From Phocoena phocoena (taxonomy: Eukaryota > Chordata > Mammalia > Artiodactyla > Phocoenidae), in the NCBI RefSeq assembly GCF_963924675.1, contig NC_089240.1:116255680-116319679 (forward strand): a stretch of 64,000 bases of DNA, in the 5' to 3' direction. A program made the translations under genes and the position numbers. Every line of letters begins with the position of its first letter. The first letter of the stretch is position 1. The notes under the pieces are model-generated. The model did no database searches and was not told the origin of the DNA. It saw only the letters and a program-made list of their open reading frames with translations. This document shows, piece after piece, positions 23,366 through 33,249 of this stretch.

Positions 23366-23490
23366 GAAAATGAACTGAGAGTAAAACCACTATGACATAA
23401 CTACTATAAACTACTACGAAATGAACTGAGAGTAAATAACTACTCTGCTCAACAGCTTTGCTGCAGAGTTCGTTGAAAAGGCAGTAACTG

Positions 23491-23703
23491 GGCTTCCCTG
23501 GTGGCGCAGTGGTTGAGAGTCCGCCTGCCGATGCAGGGGACGCGTGTTCGTGCCCCGGTCCGGGAAGATCCCACGTGCCGCGGAGCGGCTGGGCCCGTGA
23601 GCCATGGCCGCTGAGCCTGCGCGGCCGGAGCCTGTGCTCCGCAACGGGAGAGGCCACAACGGTGAGAGGCCCGCGTACCGCAAAAAAAAAAAAAAAAAAA
23701 AAA
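23491..23703 (+). mobile_element. Cetacean CHR-type SINE (recent copy)
   Basis: A complete SINE with 'ggcttccctggtggcgcag' head, B-box-like 'tgttcgtgccccggtcc', CpG-rich body and an A run (to about 23707). The TSD is 15 bases with one mismatch at 23476-23490 and 23704-23718. Open frames on both strands here are artefacts of the SINE. Confidence 0.93.
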
Positions 23704-23718
23704 AAAAGTCAGTAACTG

Positions 23719-24377
23719 GTAGATGAAAAGATCATTAAAACAGCTTGTTATTTTCATTAATCATGTTTTTATCCTAGAGATTAATCTAATGCTTTTATCC
23801 CGAAGGAGCTGGCCTAAGGAGCCAAATTACAGTTCTGAGCAGTAAAGAGCTCTATGTTCCTTTGAGAGAACACCAGGTGGCCTTAGTTTAGCCCAAGTGT
23901 GCTAGCTTGGGAGGCTCTGCTAATACAGAAGGTGACTACAGACTCAGATTAAGGGTAATCAGATGTTTCCATTCTGAGACTTAGGTGAGGGCTATGGAGC
24001 GCCCCCTTCCCACACACACACACATGCTATCCCTGAGCGCTCTTCTCCCTCCCCCTGAGTGGAAAGGTGGAGTGCCCCCATAATGCACTGGGGAACTGGG
24101 ACTGCTTCTCAAACAGCAAACACAACCTTTCCAATTTCATAAAGAAAGAAGCTGAGCTAGCTGACACCTCTGCAGTTTGGCTGGGGATTGTAGGAACTAA
24201 TCACCCCCACTAGAATTGTGGTGGGAGTCCTCATCACCTCTGGACACTGGGTCTCTCTGTCACTGTCAACCCAGAGCCCACAGGATAAACATAACCAAGT
24301 CATGTTCTCTTTAAAGGCAGAGGGTGGAAGGTGTGAAGCCAACTGTGTGGGGTGGGAGATGTAAAGCGCTTGACGAG
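23719..24377. other. Unassigned sequence
   Basis: Nothing recognised except a short CA run near 24011-24024. Confidence 0.4.
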
Positions 24378-24485
24378 TCTGAATCACTTTGCTGTACAGC
24401 AGAAATTAACACAACACTGTAAATCAACTGTACTTCAATAAAATAAATTAAAAGTTTTTAAAAATAAAAATAAATTAAAAAATAA
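24378..24485 (+). mobile_element. Minimal L1 3' end (about 100 bases)
   Basis: Only the last part of L1 is present: 'gaatcactttgctgtacagc', 'aacactgtaaatcaactg', 'tacttcaataaaataaat' and an A-rich tail. A 17-base TSD with two mismatches flanks it (24361-24377 and 24486-24502), showing a true, extremely 5'-truncated insertion. Confidence 0.88.
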
Positions 24486-24502
24486 GTAACGTGCTTGACG
24501 AG

Positions 24503-24884
24503 CAGTGCCAGATGTTGGACTTAAGCCCCTGAAGTTTCCCCTTGTTGCTCTAGTTTGGGAATGGACCCATTTGATGACAGTATTATTCACAGCCTCTGCT
24601 GACTATAGCAGTGCAAGAGAAAGAACGTGAGTGTTCTCACCCTGTGAACCCCACCAGTGCCTCACCACCCACAGCTCCTTTTCTCACACTTACAAAGTCA
24701 GCTGAGAGGGTCCCAAGAGATCTTTCTGACCTCCTCCCCCAAATCTGTAGCTGAAGAACCAGGAGTGCAGAGCCTCAGCAGCCGGGCCAGAGACATGCCT
24801 CAGGTCACAGTAAATTAATGGAAAATTAAAACTCAAAATCAAACTTCCTTTGATGAATAGTGAACTATAGCTCGTTTCCTTACC
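24503..24884. other. Unassigned sequence
   Basis: No recognised feature. Confidence 0.4.
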
Positions 24885-25049
24885 AGTGATTGTCAACTGG
24901 AGGGACACTTGAAAATTGTGGGCAGACATTTTGGGTTGTCAGAATGATTCAGGGTAAGGGTGCTCCTGGCATTAATACTCAGGGGTCTGCAGTGCATTAG
25001 ACAATCCCACGTTACAAAATGCCAGCATGTGCCATTGAGAACCATTGCA
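24885..25049 (+). mobile_element. MER20-like hAT-Charlie DNA transposon
   Basis: The unit starts 'cagtgattgtcaactgg' and ends 'cattgagaaccattg', with the internal 'tttgggttgtcagaatgat', 'gtgctcctggcattaatac' and 'aatcccacgttacaaaatgc' in MER20 order. Non-autonomous with no coding capacity. Confidence 0.7.
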
Positions 25050-25144
25050 GGCCTACACCAGGCTGTATCCACTTAGAAAAATACAGAAGAATACAGAGTC
25101 ATGGCTTCACCTTGTCTCCTTCTTCTCCTCAGCAGAAAGCATGA

Positions 25145-25345
25145 GGAGGGTGAGACTGGAGACCTCGGTTCTAGCTCTAGCTCTGGCATTACATCATTGT
25201 GATCATGGTAATCTGGCATTACATCATTCACACAAGCTCTCCTCTCTGGACCTCAGTTACCTCATTTGTAAAATAGTGGTTTTGCCAAGATGGCCCTCAA
25301 GAACTCTTCCGATTCAACATTCTGGGCCTTCTTCTTTCAGAATAG
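25145..25345 (+). repeat. MIR3-like SINE with an internal 17-base duplication
   Basis: 'ctctctggacctcagttacc' and the 3' block 'aactcttccgattcaacatt' resemble MIR3. Within it 'tctggcattacatcatt' occurs exactly twice, at 25182-25198 and 25212-25228. Confidence 0.5.
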
Positions 25346-25505
25346 GGTCCAGGCAGTGCTTGGGCTGCAGCTTTTTAAGAACCTAGATTTCTGGACCCCG
25401 CCATAGACACGCTAAATCAGAGCTGATGAAGGTGGGGCACTGGGATCTATATTCACCTCCCCCCACAGTGATTCTGAAGTACAATAAGTTTGAGACCCAT
25501 GCTGC
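25346..25505 (+). mobile_element. MER5-like hAT-Charlie element, partial
   Basis: 'tttctggaccccgccatag', 'gatgaaggtggggcactggg' and the right end 'aagtttgagacccatgctg' resemble MER5A. The left terminus is missing or too decayed to see. Confidence 0.55.
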
Positions 25506-27277
25506 TGTGGCCCTGAATGGGAGGTGGGAATAATCTCTTTATACTCTGTAAGTGCTAGCCGATCAAGTACAGCTCTGCCGTTTAAAACACTAGAAGCCTG
25601 GTTCTCAAACTTACTGTGGGCTCCCTGCCAGACTGCTGAGGCCTGTGGGCAGGGGTCGGGGGGAGTCAGCTCAGGGACTGGGGCTGGTGGAGGCAAAAGG
25701 TCTCAGAGGGTGCAGTCTGACTTTTTAAGACTGTAGGGCTTACTTCTCTGACACCTGAGAGGAGACAGCCTGCGCCTGTTACAGCTGCCCACCTGGCACC
25801 TGCCTTCTCAAGCAGCTACCCTGACGAGGCTGCAAGCTCAGGCTCCATGCTCCGATGGCTGCTAGCTGCAGAACTTCTTGATTTGGTCTAAGTAGGGCCT
25901 CTGCAGCCTGTCTCCTTCATCCCAGCACCGGGGGTGGAGCCTGCAGTGAGCATGTTGTGTACAGCACACCCAGAGTGAATTGATGGCTTCTTCCTGTTGG
26001 CTCGTAGAATGCTTTGCCCTTCCATCCACCAGTCCAAACTTGAAGCCCTTCATCAGTGCTCAAAGCCAAAAGGCTAAGACATAGAGTTCACCTTTGGCTA
26101 GTTTGGTGGAAAAAAGGTTGGTTCTTTGAGCTTGGAAATAACGTGTCAAACAGACTGCTTTTATTCATCATGCAAAAGATGCGAGAGTTGTGTCCCAAGG
26201 AAGCTTTGAAGATTTATTGCCTGGCATTCTCTATGGCCTTCAGGCTGACAGGCCATCAGTAATCACCCTACTAAATAATGCAAAACATGTTGGCCACAGT
26301 TTCCTCGGGGAGTCTCAGGGATTTCGAGGCCTCTCAAGAGAATGGAGGAAAGGAAGAAGTTAATAGCCAAACATAAGCTAGGATGTACCCTCTCTCCTAT
26401 AGATAGCAATCTCTCTCAGTTTATTTTGCCTAAAGTCATAAAATATAAGATGGGAGGTTATGAGTGAAAGTTAAAATAGCAAAATTCCAGCATACTTTTC
26501 GTATGTATTTCTTAGAAACAAACTGTGTTTTCCCCTCTACTGCCCCCACCCCCAGAGGGGAAAAAAATCACCAGTTCCTGAGCACCAGTTCCTGCTCAGA
26601 GAAAAGGCCAAAGAATACATATGTCCATCATTCAATGGTTGGATGTAAAGATTTCATTACAGATAATTAATTTATTGAGAGTAAAAAAATAAGTCAAAAC
26701 AAAGGCCAAAATACGATGCACCGTCAGTGAGGTAGGGCCCACTTTACACCTGTTGGAAAGCTTGCTAGTTATTAATCTGCCCTGACAGGAAGAAAGCATT
26801 TTTGTACCTGACAGCGTTGATAAATGTGGCGAACACTGGCCCTACATTTTAAAATCAATATGGAGTGTTTTTCAGAACAAACCTGGCTCAAGCCAGCATA
26901 CCAAACATAAATGGCTAACAACCAGCATGGAGACTAATTGTTTAAATGAGTTCCAGGGGACACACAAAAATCACAAGAGGGAAAGACAGAAGACAAGGCT
27001 GATAAAAGGAAAATGGGCTCAGCTTGGTTCAAGGAAACTTTTCTCTAATAAAAAGGATCTTTGGAATGTGAAAGGGACTTGTTATGGCAGAAAGCAATAA
27101 AATGCAGGCAAGAAATGAGCAGGCATTCATACAATACTTTACAGCTAGTATGCAATTTGGGGCTGAAAGTCTGAACTATGAATCAGAATCATACAAAGCT
27201 ATAGTGCAGAAGCCCTAACATAACCTCAGAATCTTCCAGGTTAGAAATATCCAACTGTAGCTTATAATTTGCCTGGA
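25506..27277. other. Unassigned sequence
   Basis: About 1.8 kb without a repeat family or gene that I recognise. A 'ctggttctcaaacttac' motif at 25600 may be the left end of another MER5, but the rest does not follow. Confidence 0.4.
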
Positions 27278-27510
27278 TTCATTTATTTCGTCAACAAGCA
27301 TTTATAAAGAATTCTGGAGAGTCGTTAGTGAACAGAACAGTGCCCCTGCCCTCAAGAGGTTCACAGGAGAGAAAGATAGAGATATAGAAGATTTCCAGTA
27401 CCATGCAATAGTGCTGTGATTGAAAGAGGCATGGGGGCCTGTGAGAGCACGGAGCAGGGGAACCGAGTCCAAGGTGGCAGGAGGAGAATCCAGGCAAACC
27501 TTACTAGAGG
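27278..27510 (-). repeat. L2 LINE 3' end
   Basis: 'cattcatttatttcgtcaac', 'gtgcccctgccctcaagagg' and 'gcatgggggcctgtgagag' match antisense L2 blocks. Confidence 0.65.
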
Positions 27511-27514
27511 GAGG

Positions 27515-27628
27515 CTATGGGGTCGGACAGGCCTGAGTTCTTACCCAGATTCTACTGCCTTGTAGTTGTGTGTGGCTTTGAGCATTTACAGATGAAGAAT
27601 AGGAGTCTCAGAGAGTCTGACCAACTTG
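27515..27628. repeat. MIR fragments, left side of an LTR insertion
   Basis: 27515-27582 resembles the MIR 5' part on the plus strand. From 27583 the sequence is antisense MIR ('tttacagatgaagaatagg', 'tctcagagagtctgacc') and resumes after the LTR at 28146. Confidence 0.6.
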
Positions 27629-28140
27629 TCATGATGGTTAATTTTATGTGTCAGCTTGCCTGGGCCACGAAGCGGCCAGATATTTGGTCAAACTTTTGTC
27701 TGGATGTGTCTGTGAAGGTGTTTCTGGGTGAGATTAACGTTTGAATCAGCAGACGGAGTAGAGCAGATTGCCCTCCCTAATGTGGCTGGGCCTCATCCAA
27801 TCCGCTGAAGGCCTGAAGAGGACAAGATGACTGAGGGGCCGCCTCCTACCAGACTGCCTTCTAGTGGAGATATAGGGGTTTTTTCCTGCCTTCAGATTCA
27901 AACTGAAACATTGGCTTTTGCTTATTGGCTTTTAAACTGGAGTAACACCATCAGCTTTCCTGGCTCTCAGGCTTTCCTACTCAGACTGGAGCTACACCCC
28001 GGGCTGTCCAGGGTCTCCACCTTGCTGACTGTAGGTCTTGGGGCTTGTCAACTTCCATAATCACATGAACCAATTCCTTATAATAAAACACACTCATTCC
28101 CCCTATTGATTCTGCTTCTCTGGAGAACCCTGACTAATAT
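27629..28140 (+). mobile_element. MLT2-type solo LTR (ERVL)
   Basis: A 512-base unit opens 'tcatgatggttaattttatg' and closes 'gagaaccctgactaatat'. Inside are 'ggtgagattaacgtttgaat' and 'cctcatccaatccgctgaag', typical of ERVL MLT2 LTRs. A perfect 5-base TSD (acttg at 27624-27628 and 28141-28145) matches the 5-base duplication of this class. It splits an antisense MIR. No internal retroviral genes are present. Confidence 0.82.
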
Positions 28141-28145
28141 ACTTG

Positions 28146-28250
28146 CTCAAGTTCACATTGCTGGAAAATGGCAGAGCTGAAATTTCGGATAGGGTCACTC
28201 TTACTGCAAAGCCCATGCTCGTGACCAGTGCACTGCCAGGAGAGTGCATG
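28146..28250 (-). repeat. MIR fragment, right side of the LTR insertion
   Basis: 'ctcaagttcacattgctgg', 'cagagctgaaatttcgg' and 'gcaaagcccatgctcgtgac' continue the antisense MIR broken at 27628. Confidence 0.65.
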
Positions 28251-28687
28251 CTACCTGGGAGCTACCATCCCACACCACCACCCCTTGGTAGGGCATTTCT
28301 GTATAGAGTGCTCACGGAAAACTTGCTTTCTAGACCTTTTCTTCTCTGACAAGGAAAGGAAGCACTTGTGCCTGCTTCTGATTCCCCTTACCCATACCTC
28401 ATTCTAGGGCTAATGTGTTTTTTACACCCAAGACAAACTTAGGATTCTTTCTGTTCTAGATATTTGAAATCATCTTTTTTGCATGAAGATCTCAATTGCC
28501 TACAGATCAAACAAGAAACACAGGAATCATATGTGTATGTATTCAAGTTGATCAAAATGATATCGGGAGATTGAGTTATACATACTTTGCCTAAATTATT
28601 TTCTCATTAAATAGATAAGCCTTCTAGTTGCTTTAACCGCTGTGGACTATATCACTACTGTTTAAAGGCAAAGAAAAGTAAAACTGT
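28251..28687. other. Unassigned sequence
   Basis: No feature recognised between the two LTRs beyond the flanking MIR parts. Confidence 0.4.
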
Positions 28688-28725
28688 CATTTGTTGAACA
28701 TCTATTATATGCCTGGCTCTGTCAC
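28688..28725 (-). repeat. MIR fragment, left side of the second LTR
   Basis: 'catttgttgaacatctatta' then 'atgcctggctctgtcac' is the 3' end of antisense MIR. It continues at 29131. Confidence 0.55.
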
Positions 28726-29125
28726 TGTAATGGTTAATTTTATGTGTCAATCTGACGGGGCCACAGGGTACCCACATAATTGATCGAACATTATTCTGGG
28801 TGTTTTCAGATGAAATTAACATTTCAATGTGTGGACTCTAAGTAAGGCAGATTGCCCTCCACAATATGGGTGGGCCTCATCCTTAGCTGAAGGCCTGAAC
28901 AGAGCAAAAAGATTGACCCTCCCCCGAGTGGAAGGGAATTCTCTAGCTGACAGCTTTGGACTTTGCACCATCAGCGTTCCCGGGTCTCCAGCCGGCCAGC
29001 CCACAATGCAGATTTGGGCTTGCCAGTCTCCGTAATTACACAAGCCAGTGCCTTATAATAAATCTCTTTAGCTAAATATACACATCCTATTGGTTCTCTT
29101 TCTCTGGAGAATCCTGACTAATATA
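28726..29125 (+). mobile_element. Second ERVL (MLT2-related) solo LTR
   Basis: A 400-base unit begins 'tgtaatggttaattttatg' and ends 'gagaatcctgactaatata', with AATAAA near 29059. The putative TSD is gtcac (28721-28725) against gtcgc (29126-29130), 4 of 5. It lacks a block present in the LTR at 27629, so it is a different subtype rather than the partner LTR of one provirus. Confidence 0.78.
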
Positions 29126-29130
29126 GTCGC

Positions 29131-29270
29131 ATATTTTATTTTATTCTTTAAAAAGTTCTGTGAGATTTAAACATTATTATGCACAGTTAACAGACAAAAC
29201 AGTGAGGCACAGAGAGACTAAGTACGTGCCTAAGACTACAGAGTTAACCCATGCTTTTCCCCTTCCCCAG
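29131..29270 (-). repeat. MIR fragment, right side of the second LTR
   Basis: 'tgtgagatttaaacattatt', 'cagtgaggcacagagagac' and 'aagactacagagttaaccc' continue antisense MIR. Confidence 0.6.
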
Positions 29271-29818
29271 GCTGATTCAAGACCCCTGTTTAAGCTTCCC
29301 ATTTGCACAGAGCAAAATGTTACCAGTGGCTTAGAAACGTTACCAGTGATACCAGTGTCACTAGTGGTTCCAGACTATAGTGCATCCAGCCCAAACCGTA
29401 ATACCCATTGAAGGACATGGCACAGCACACACAGACACACAAATCGATTTGCTCTATGCAAATAGAGCTATCAAGGTGGGAGTGTACTTCAGTATTCACA
29501 AAAGATACCTCCTTATCCAATACGCATTTCTCCAATCTGAGAGCCTGCTCTGCACAGCAAAGACAGACCTCCAGCAAATCTAATTTTTCTCCAATGCTGA
29601 AAAACTCCAAGTTTGGAAAACTCTTTCTCATTTCTTGTCAAGGTGCTGGATGTCCTAGGTTAAGTCCAGCCCCTTACGAAACTACTGAAGGAAAAGGGCA
29701 TCACAGGACACTGGACAGCAAAGCAGAGTCAGGAAGAACTGGGGAGAGGATCAGGTGGTAGACAGGGATAGATTTAGTTGAGGACTGGGCTGGCCTCAGG
29801 TTTTCTGGTGAAAGGTTG
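29271..29818. other. Unassigned sequence
   Basis: No gene or repeat recognised. The 117-residue open frame at 29408-29761 has no known domain. Confidence 0.4.
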
Positions 29819-30021
29819 TTTCATCCAACATTTATTAAGAACCTGTGCTGTGCCAGGCATGGGAAATCCAAACACAAGTAAGACACTGGCTCTGCCTTCG
29901 AGTCCATAACCTAGCATATCTCACAAGGTGACAGGGAATTCATTCATCTGTAGAACAAATAGAACAACTGCCAACTACGTGCCAAGCCAGTGTGCCAAGT
30001 GCTGGGCATAGAGTGGTGAGT
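29819..30021 (-). repeat. Two L2 tail fragments
   Basis: 'catccaacatttattaagaa' with 'gtgctgtgccaggcatggg' (29825-29925), and then 'attcattcatctgtagaac' with 'gctgggcatagagtggtgag' (29938-30020), are both antisense L2 tails in a row. Confidence 0.6.
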
Positions 30022-30036
30022 AAATCATGTATTGTA

Positions 30037-30126
30037 TACAGCAGAAAGTAACACAATATTGTAAATCAACTATACTCCAATAAAAAATTTTAAAAAATAA
30101 AATAAAAAGGTACAGATGCATACAAA
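30037..30126 (+). mobile_element. Minimal L1 3' end (about 90 bases)
   Basis: 'acagcagaaagtaacacaat', 'attgtaaatcaactatactc' and 'caataaaaaattttaaaaa' are the L1 3' terminus. A TSD of 15 bases with one mismatch lies at 30022-30036 and 30127-30141. A short non-A segment (about 30109-30123) lies between the A-rich tail and the TSD, perhaps a second tail-derived addition. Confidence 0.85.
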
Positions 30127-30141
30127 AAATCATGTATTATA

Positions 30142-30859
30142 GACTCCTAGCCATAATTAGGCTCACAGTCTACTGGGCCATTACACCTGGCTTCAGAATC
30201 CGCAGAGTGGGGAGAGGACCCTGTAGCTCCTCTCAGATCTCCTTTAGTTGGTCTCTTTTGAAACAATGTGCTGTGTCTCTCTTTGTAGATTCTGAATTCA
30301 CTCCCTACCTCAGGAATATTACCCTATGACTGGGGAGAGATTATTGTATTTTCAGTCATACAAAGCCTAATGCTTTGGGGAAAAAATAAGACAGACAGAC
30401 ACAATATTCAGACATTCAATCTCCTCAGCCAGGAAGCAAGGCAGCCAGGGGGAGCAGTGACGGCCATCAGTCTTCCCTAGCCCAACCCAAGAACAAACAA
30501 TCTTCTCTGAATATTAAAGGCCCGGGAACAATTTAGAGAAAAAGTCTGCACTTGCTTTCTCTCCCCTACCATATTCAATGAAATGCAATTCTGATGTTCA
30601 GAGAGGCTCCAACTAAGTAGATAATACAGCCACATTTTTCAAAGGGCCTGTCATGGCTTTTTATCCTCCACAGCATCTAATACCTGTCAAACATTTTAGA
30701 TTAAAATGAGCATGACAAACACAGCCTCACTCAGCACTTCCTTTGCTCTTTAGACAAGGGACAGGGATGAAAATCAGCCTTGGGGTTTAAAGTCCATACT
30801 GGGATGCCCCCCACCCTGTGTATTAAGCATCTACTATATTCAGAAACAGTATATTAGAG
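30142..30859. other. Unassigned sequence
   Basis: Nothing recognised in about 700 bases. Confidence 0.4.
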
Positions 30860-31065
30860 ATAGCATTGACTTTGGAGTTGGGCATGCCACTGACCTGATG
30901 CTGACTTTGGGAAGTCACTTCAGCTCTATGAATTTCAATTTCCTCACTTTGAGACCAGGAATAAATAATCCTTTTTCCCCTGACCGTAGGATTATAATGA
31001 GAATCAAATGAGATCACATATATCAGAGCTCTGACACATTGTAGGCCCTCAACTGATAGCCACCC
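30860..31065 (+). repeat. MIR SINE
   Basis: 'gcattgactttggagttggg', 'ctttgggaagtcacttcagc', 'gaatcaaatgagatcac' and 'ctgacacattgtaggccctc' follow MIR. Confidence 0.7.
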
Positions 31066-31849
31066 ATCTCCTTCATGTCCCTCATCTTGCCCTAAGATTA
31101 GCTGGAGAGCAGTCTCCTTCTCAGGGATTATACCCCTGCTTTTGCCTGGCCTTCCTTTCTACTTCTTTATTCCCTTCAAGTAACCAGGAAATACCAGAAT
31201 TTCTCCTGACTTTCCTTCAGGTTTTTACTGCTTCATTCTGGTCTCCCTTTTGCTGCTAATTAGGAGGTAAAGTCATCCACTCAGTATTTGTACAACCCAA
31301 TCAAATGAGAACGTTCTGTCATCACTGAGAATCTGTATCATTTAGCTGATGCAAATCCTCCGATAATGAGAAAGTTTCATATTCTGTATGAAAACAAATC
31401 TCCGGTAATTAGCATCCTCTTGTCATCAGTGTGTTCCGGCAGGTTGGCTGAATGGCCTGGGCCGAGGGATTGGCAGCTCTCCAAAGCCTCAGTCTGTTGG
31501 GAGTTCAGGCCTCTCAATAGTCTGAAAGGAAATAACTTAAGAAAGAGGGAGAATGCCCAGCACTTTTCATTTCACACCATAGGAGTGGCCTAACACTCAG
31601 CACCCTCTGTGCAGAAAGCCCCCAAACACTCGCCTGTCGTTGTCACTTTCCCATTCAGCCTTCTCTGGTCTACTGCGAATTCAGTGTTTGACTTGGGAAA
31701 GTCTCCTTCCTTCTCTTTGTCTCAACCTTTTCTGTTAATTGAGTAATCTAGGGGAGGGCCAGGAGGAACTCTGGATCTACTGGATTTGTATTCTTTGACT
31801 GTCTTCACCCCCACCCCTACCACCAACACCGAAAAACTCCCCAGGTAAC
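31066..31849. other. Unassigned sequence
   Basis: No feature recognised. Confidence 0.4.
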
Positions 31850-32700
31850 TAAAAGGGGTTCTACACTGAATTCCAGTGTGATGAGGGGAGGTTCCCCACA
31901 CCAATGAGCATTTCTCAGACACCAGCTGGGCATTCTACAATCCATCTCAATTCTGAAACTATCTACCCGGAGACAGCATCAGATTCCACAGGTTAAGGGT
32001 TCAGTCCTACAAGGCTGCCCCGCCCCCTTCAGACGGCAGTCACAAGCCCAGGTTGTCACTTGTGCTTCTGACCGACCAGCTATGTATTAGAGGTTCCAAT
32101 GGCTTCCTCCTTGGGTTTGATTAATGTGCTAGAGTGGCTCACAGAACTCAGAGAAACATTTTATTCACTAGATCACCAGTTTATTATAAGTGAATATAAC
32201 TCAGGAACAGCCAGATGGAAGAGAAGCATAGGGCAAGGTATGTGGGAAGGGGGGCCACCCTCCCAGCACCTCCAAGTGTTCACCAACCTGGAAGCTCTCT
32301 AAACCCAGTCCTTTTGGATTTTTATGGAGGATTCATTACATGGGTATGATTGATTAATTCCTTGGCCATAGATGATTGATTCAACCTCCGGCCCCTCTCT
32401 TATCCCCAGAAATCAGGGGGAGTTCCAACTCTCTATTCATGGTTGGTTCCCCTGACAAGTCCCCCATCCCCAGCTGCTTTCCAAAAGTCACCTCATTAAC
32501 ATAAACCTAGTTATGGTGCAAAGGGGCTTGTTATAAATAAGAAGACTCATTTCACCTTCGTGGCTCTGAAGTGATTTCAGGAGCTGAGGACGAGACCAAA
32601 TTTATGACAAAAGATGCTCGCATTGCTCTTATTGTTCATGAAATTCCAAGGGTTTGGGGAGCTATGAGCCAGGAACTGTGGACAAATATTGCAGTAACTG
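31850..32700 (-). mobile_element. Endogenous-retrovirus LTR (MER21-like), antisense
   Basis: Plus-strand blocks 'ctacccggagacagcatcag', 'ttaagggttcagtcctacaa', 'cccaggttgtcacttgtgc', 'agagtggctcacagaactc', 'ggatttttatggaggattca' and 'atgaaattccaagggtttgg' are in the order I remember for an ERV LTR read backwards. The inverted poly(A) signal lies in 'cagtttattata' near 32178. The family name is from memory. The open frame at 32571-32813 is a by-product. No viral gene is attached. Confidence 0.5.
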
Positions 32701-33249
32701 AGACAACAGCGAAAAAGGGCTTTATTGGCAGGATATTGGGAAGCTTGCAGATGCAATGGGAGGCTGGAGACAAGGCTAGGAGACAGAAAGGAACCAGGAC
32801 AGAAACAATTTGAGCTTAGACTGCTGCTTGCATGGATGACTTTCAATCATGTGTGTTTTGTGCTTACATCACTCTGCTCAAGATTGAAAGTGCTGGGATT
32901 TAGAATCTAGTTGTCTCTATTTAGGTCACCTGCTGGCCTCTTGGATTTGGAACAAGGGTAGGGCAGAAGGAGCCTCCAGGAACCCTTTTGACTTCCATTA
33001 TGGGAAGGCAAGCTTCCTGATCGCCTCTGCAAATTCAAATAGCATGATCAAACTATTCCGTTTATTGACCCGTTAACAACAAACAATATCTTAGCTTCCT
33101 ACTTTTGTAGCCTGAGAAGCTGGAGTCACATCCTTCCCTTTTCATCTCCTCACTACCTTCCTCCAGCTTTTATCTGCTTGTTCCTTTATTTTTCCTATTG
33201 CCAAGGTTGATAAGTTGTATGCTTTATTTTGCAACCATGCTTAAGTTTT
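32701..33249. other. Unassigned sequence
   Basis: No gene or repeat recognised. Confidence 0.4.

Noticed and set aside
23491..23570. tRNA-like head with A- and B-box-like sequence
   Set aside because: It is the 5' part of a SINE. It has no full cloverleaf and no independent tRNA gene features.
27629..29125. The two LTRs as the ends of one provirus
   Set aside because: They differ in length and internal blocks, each has its own target duplication, and the 585 bases between contain MIR parts and no retroviral gene trace.
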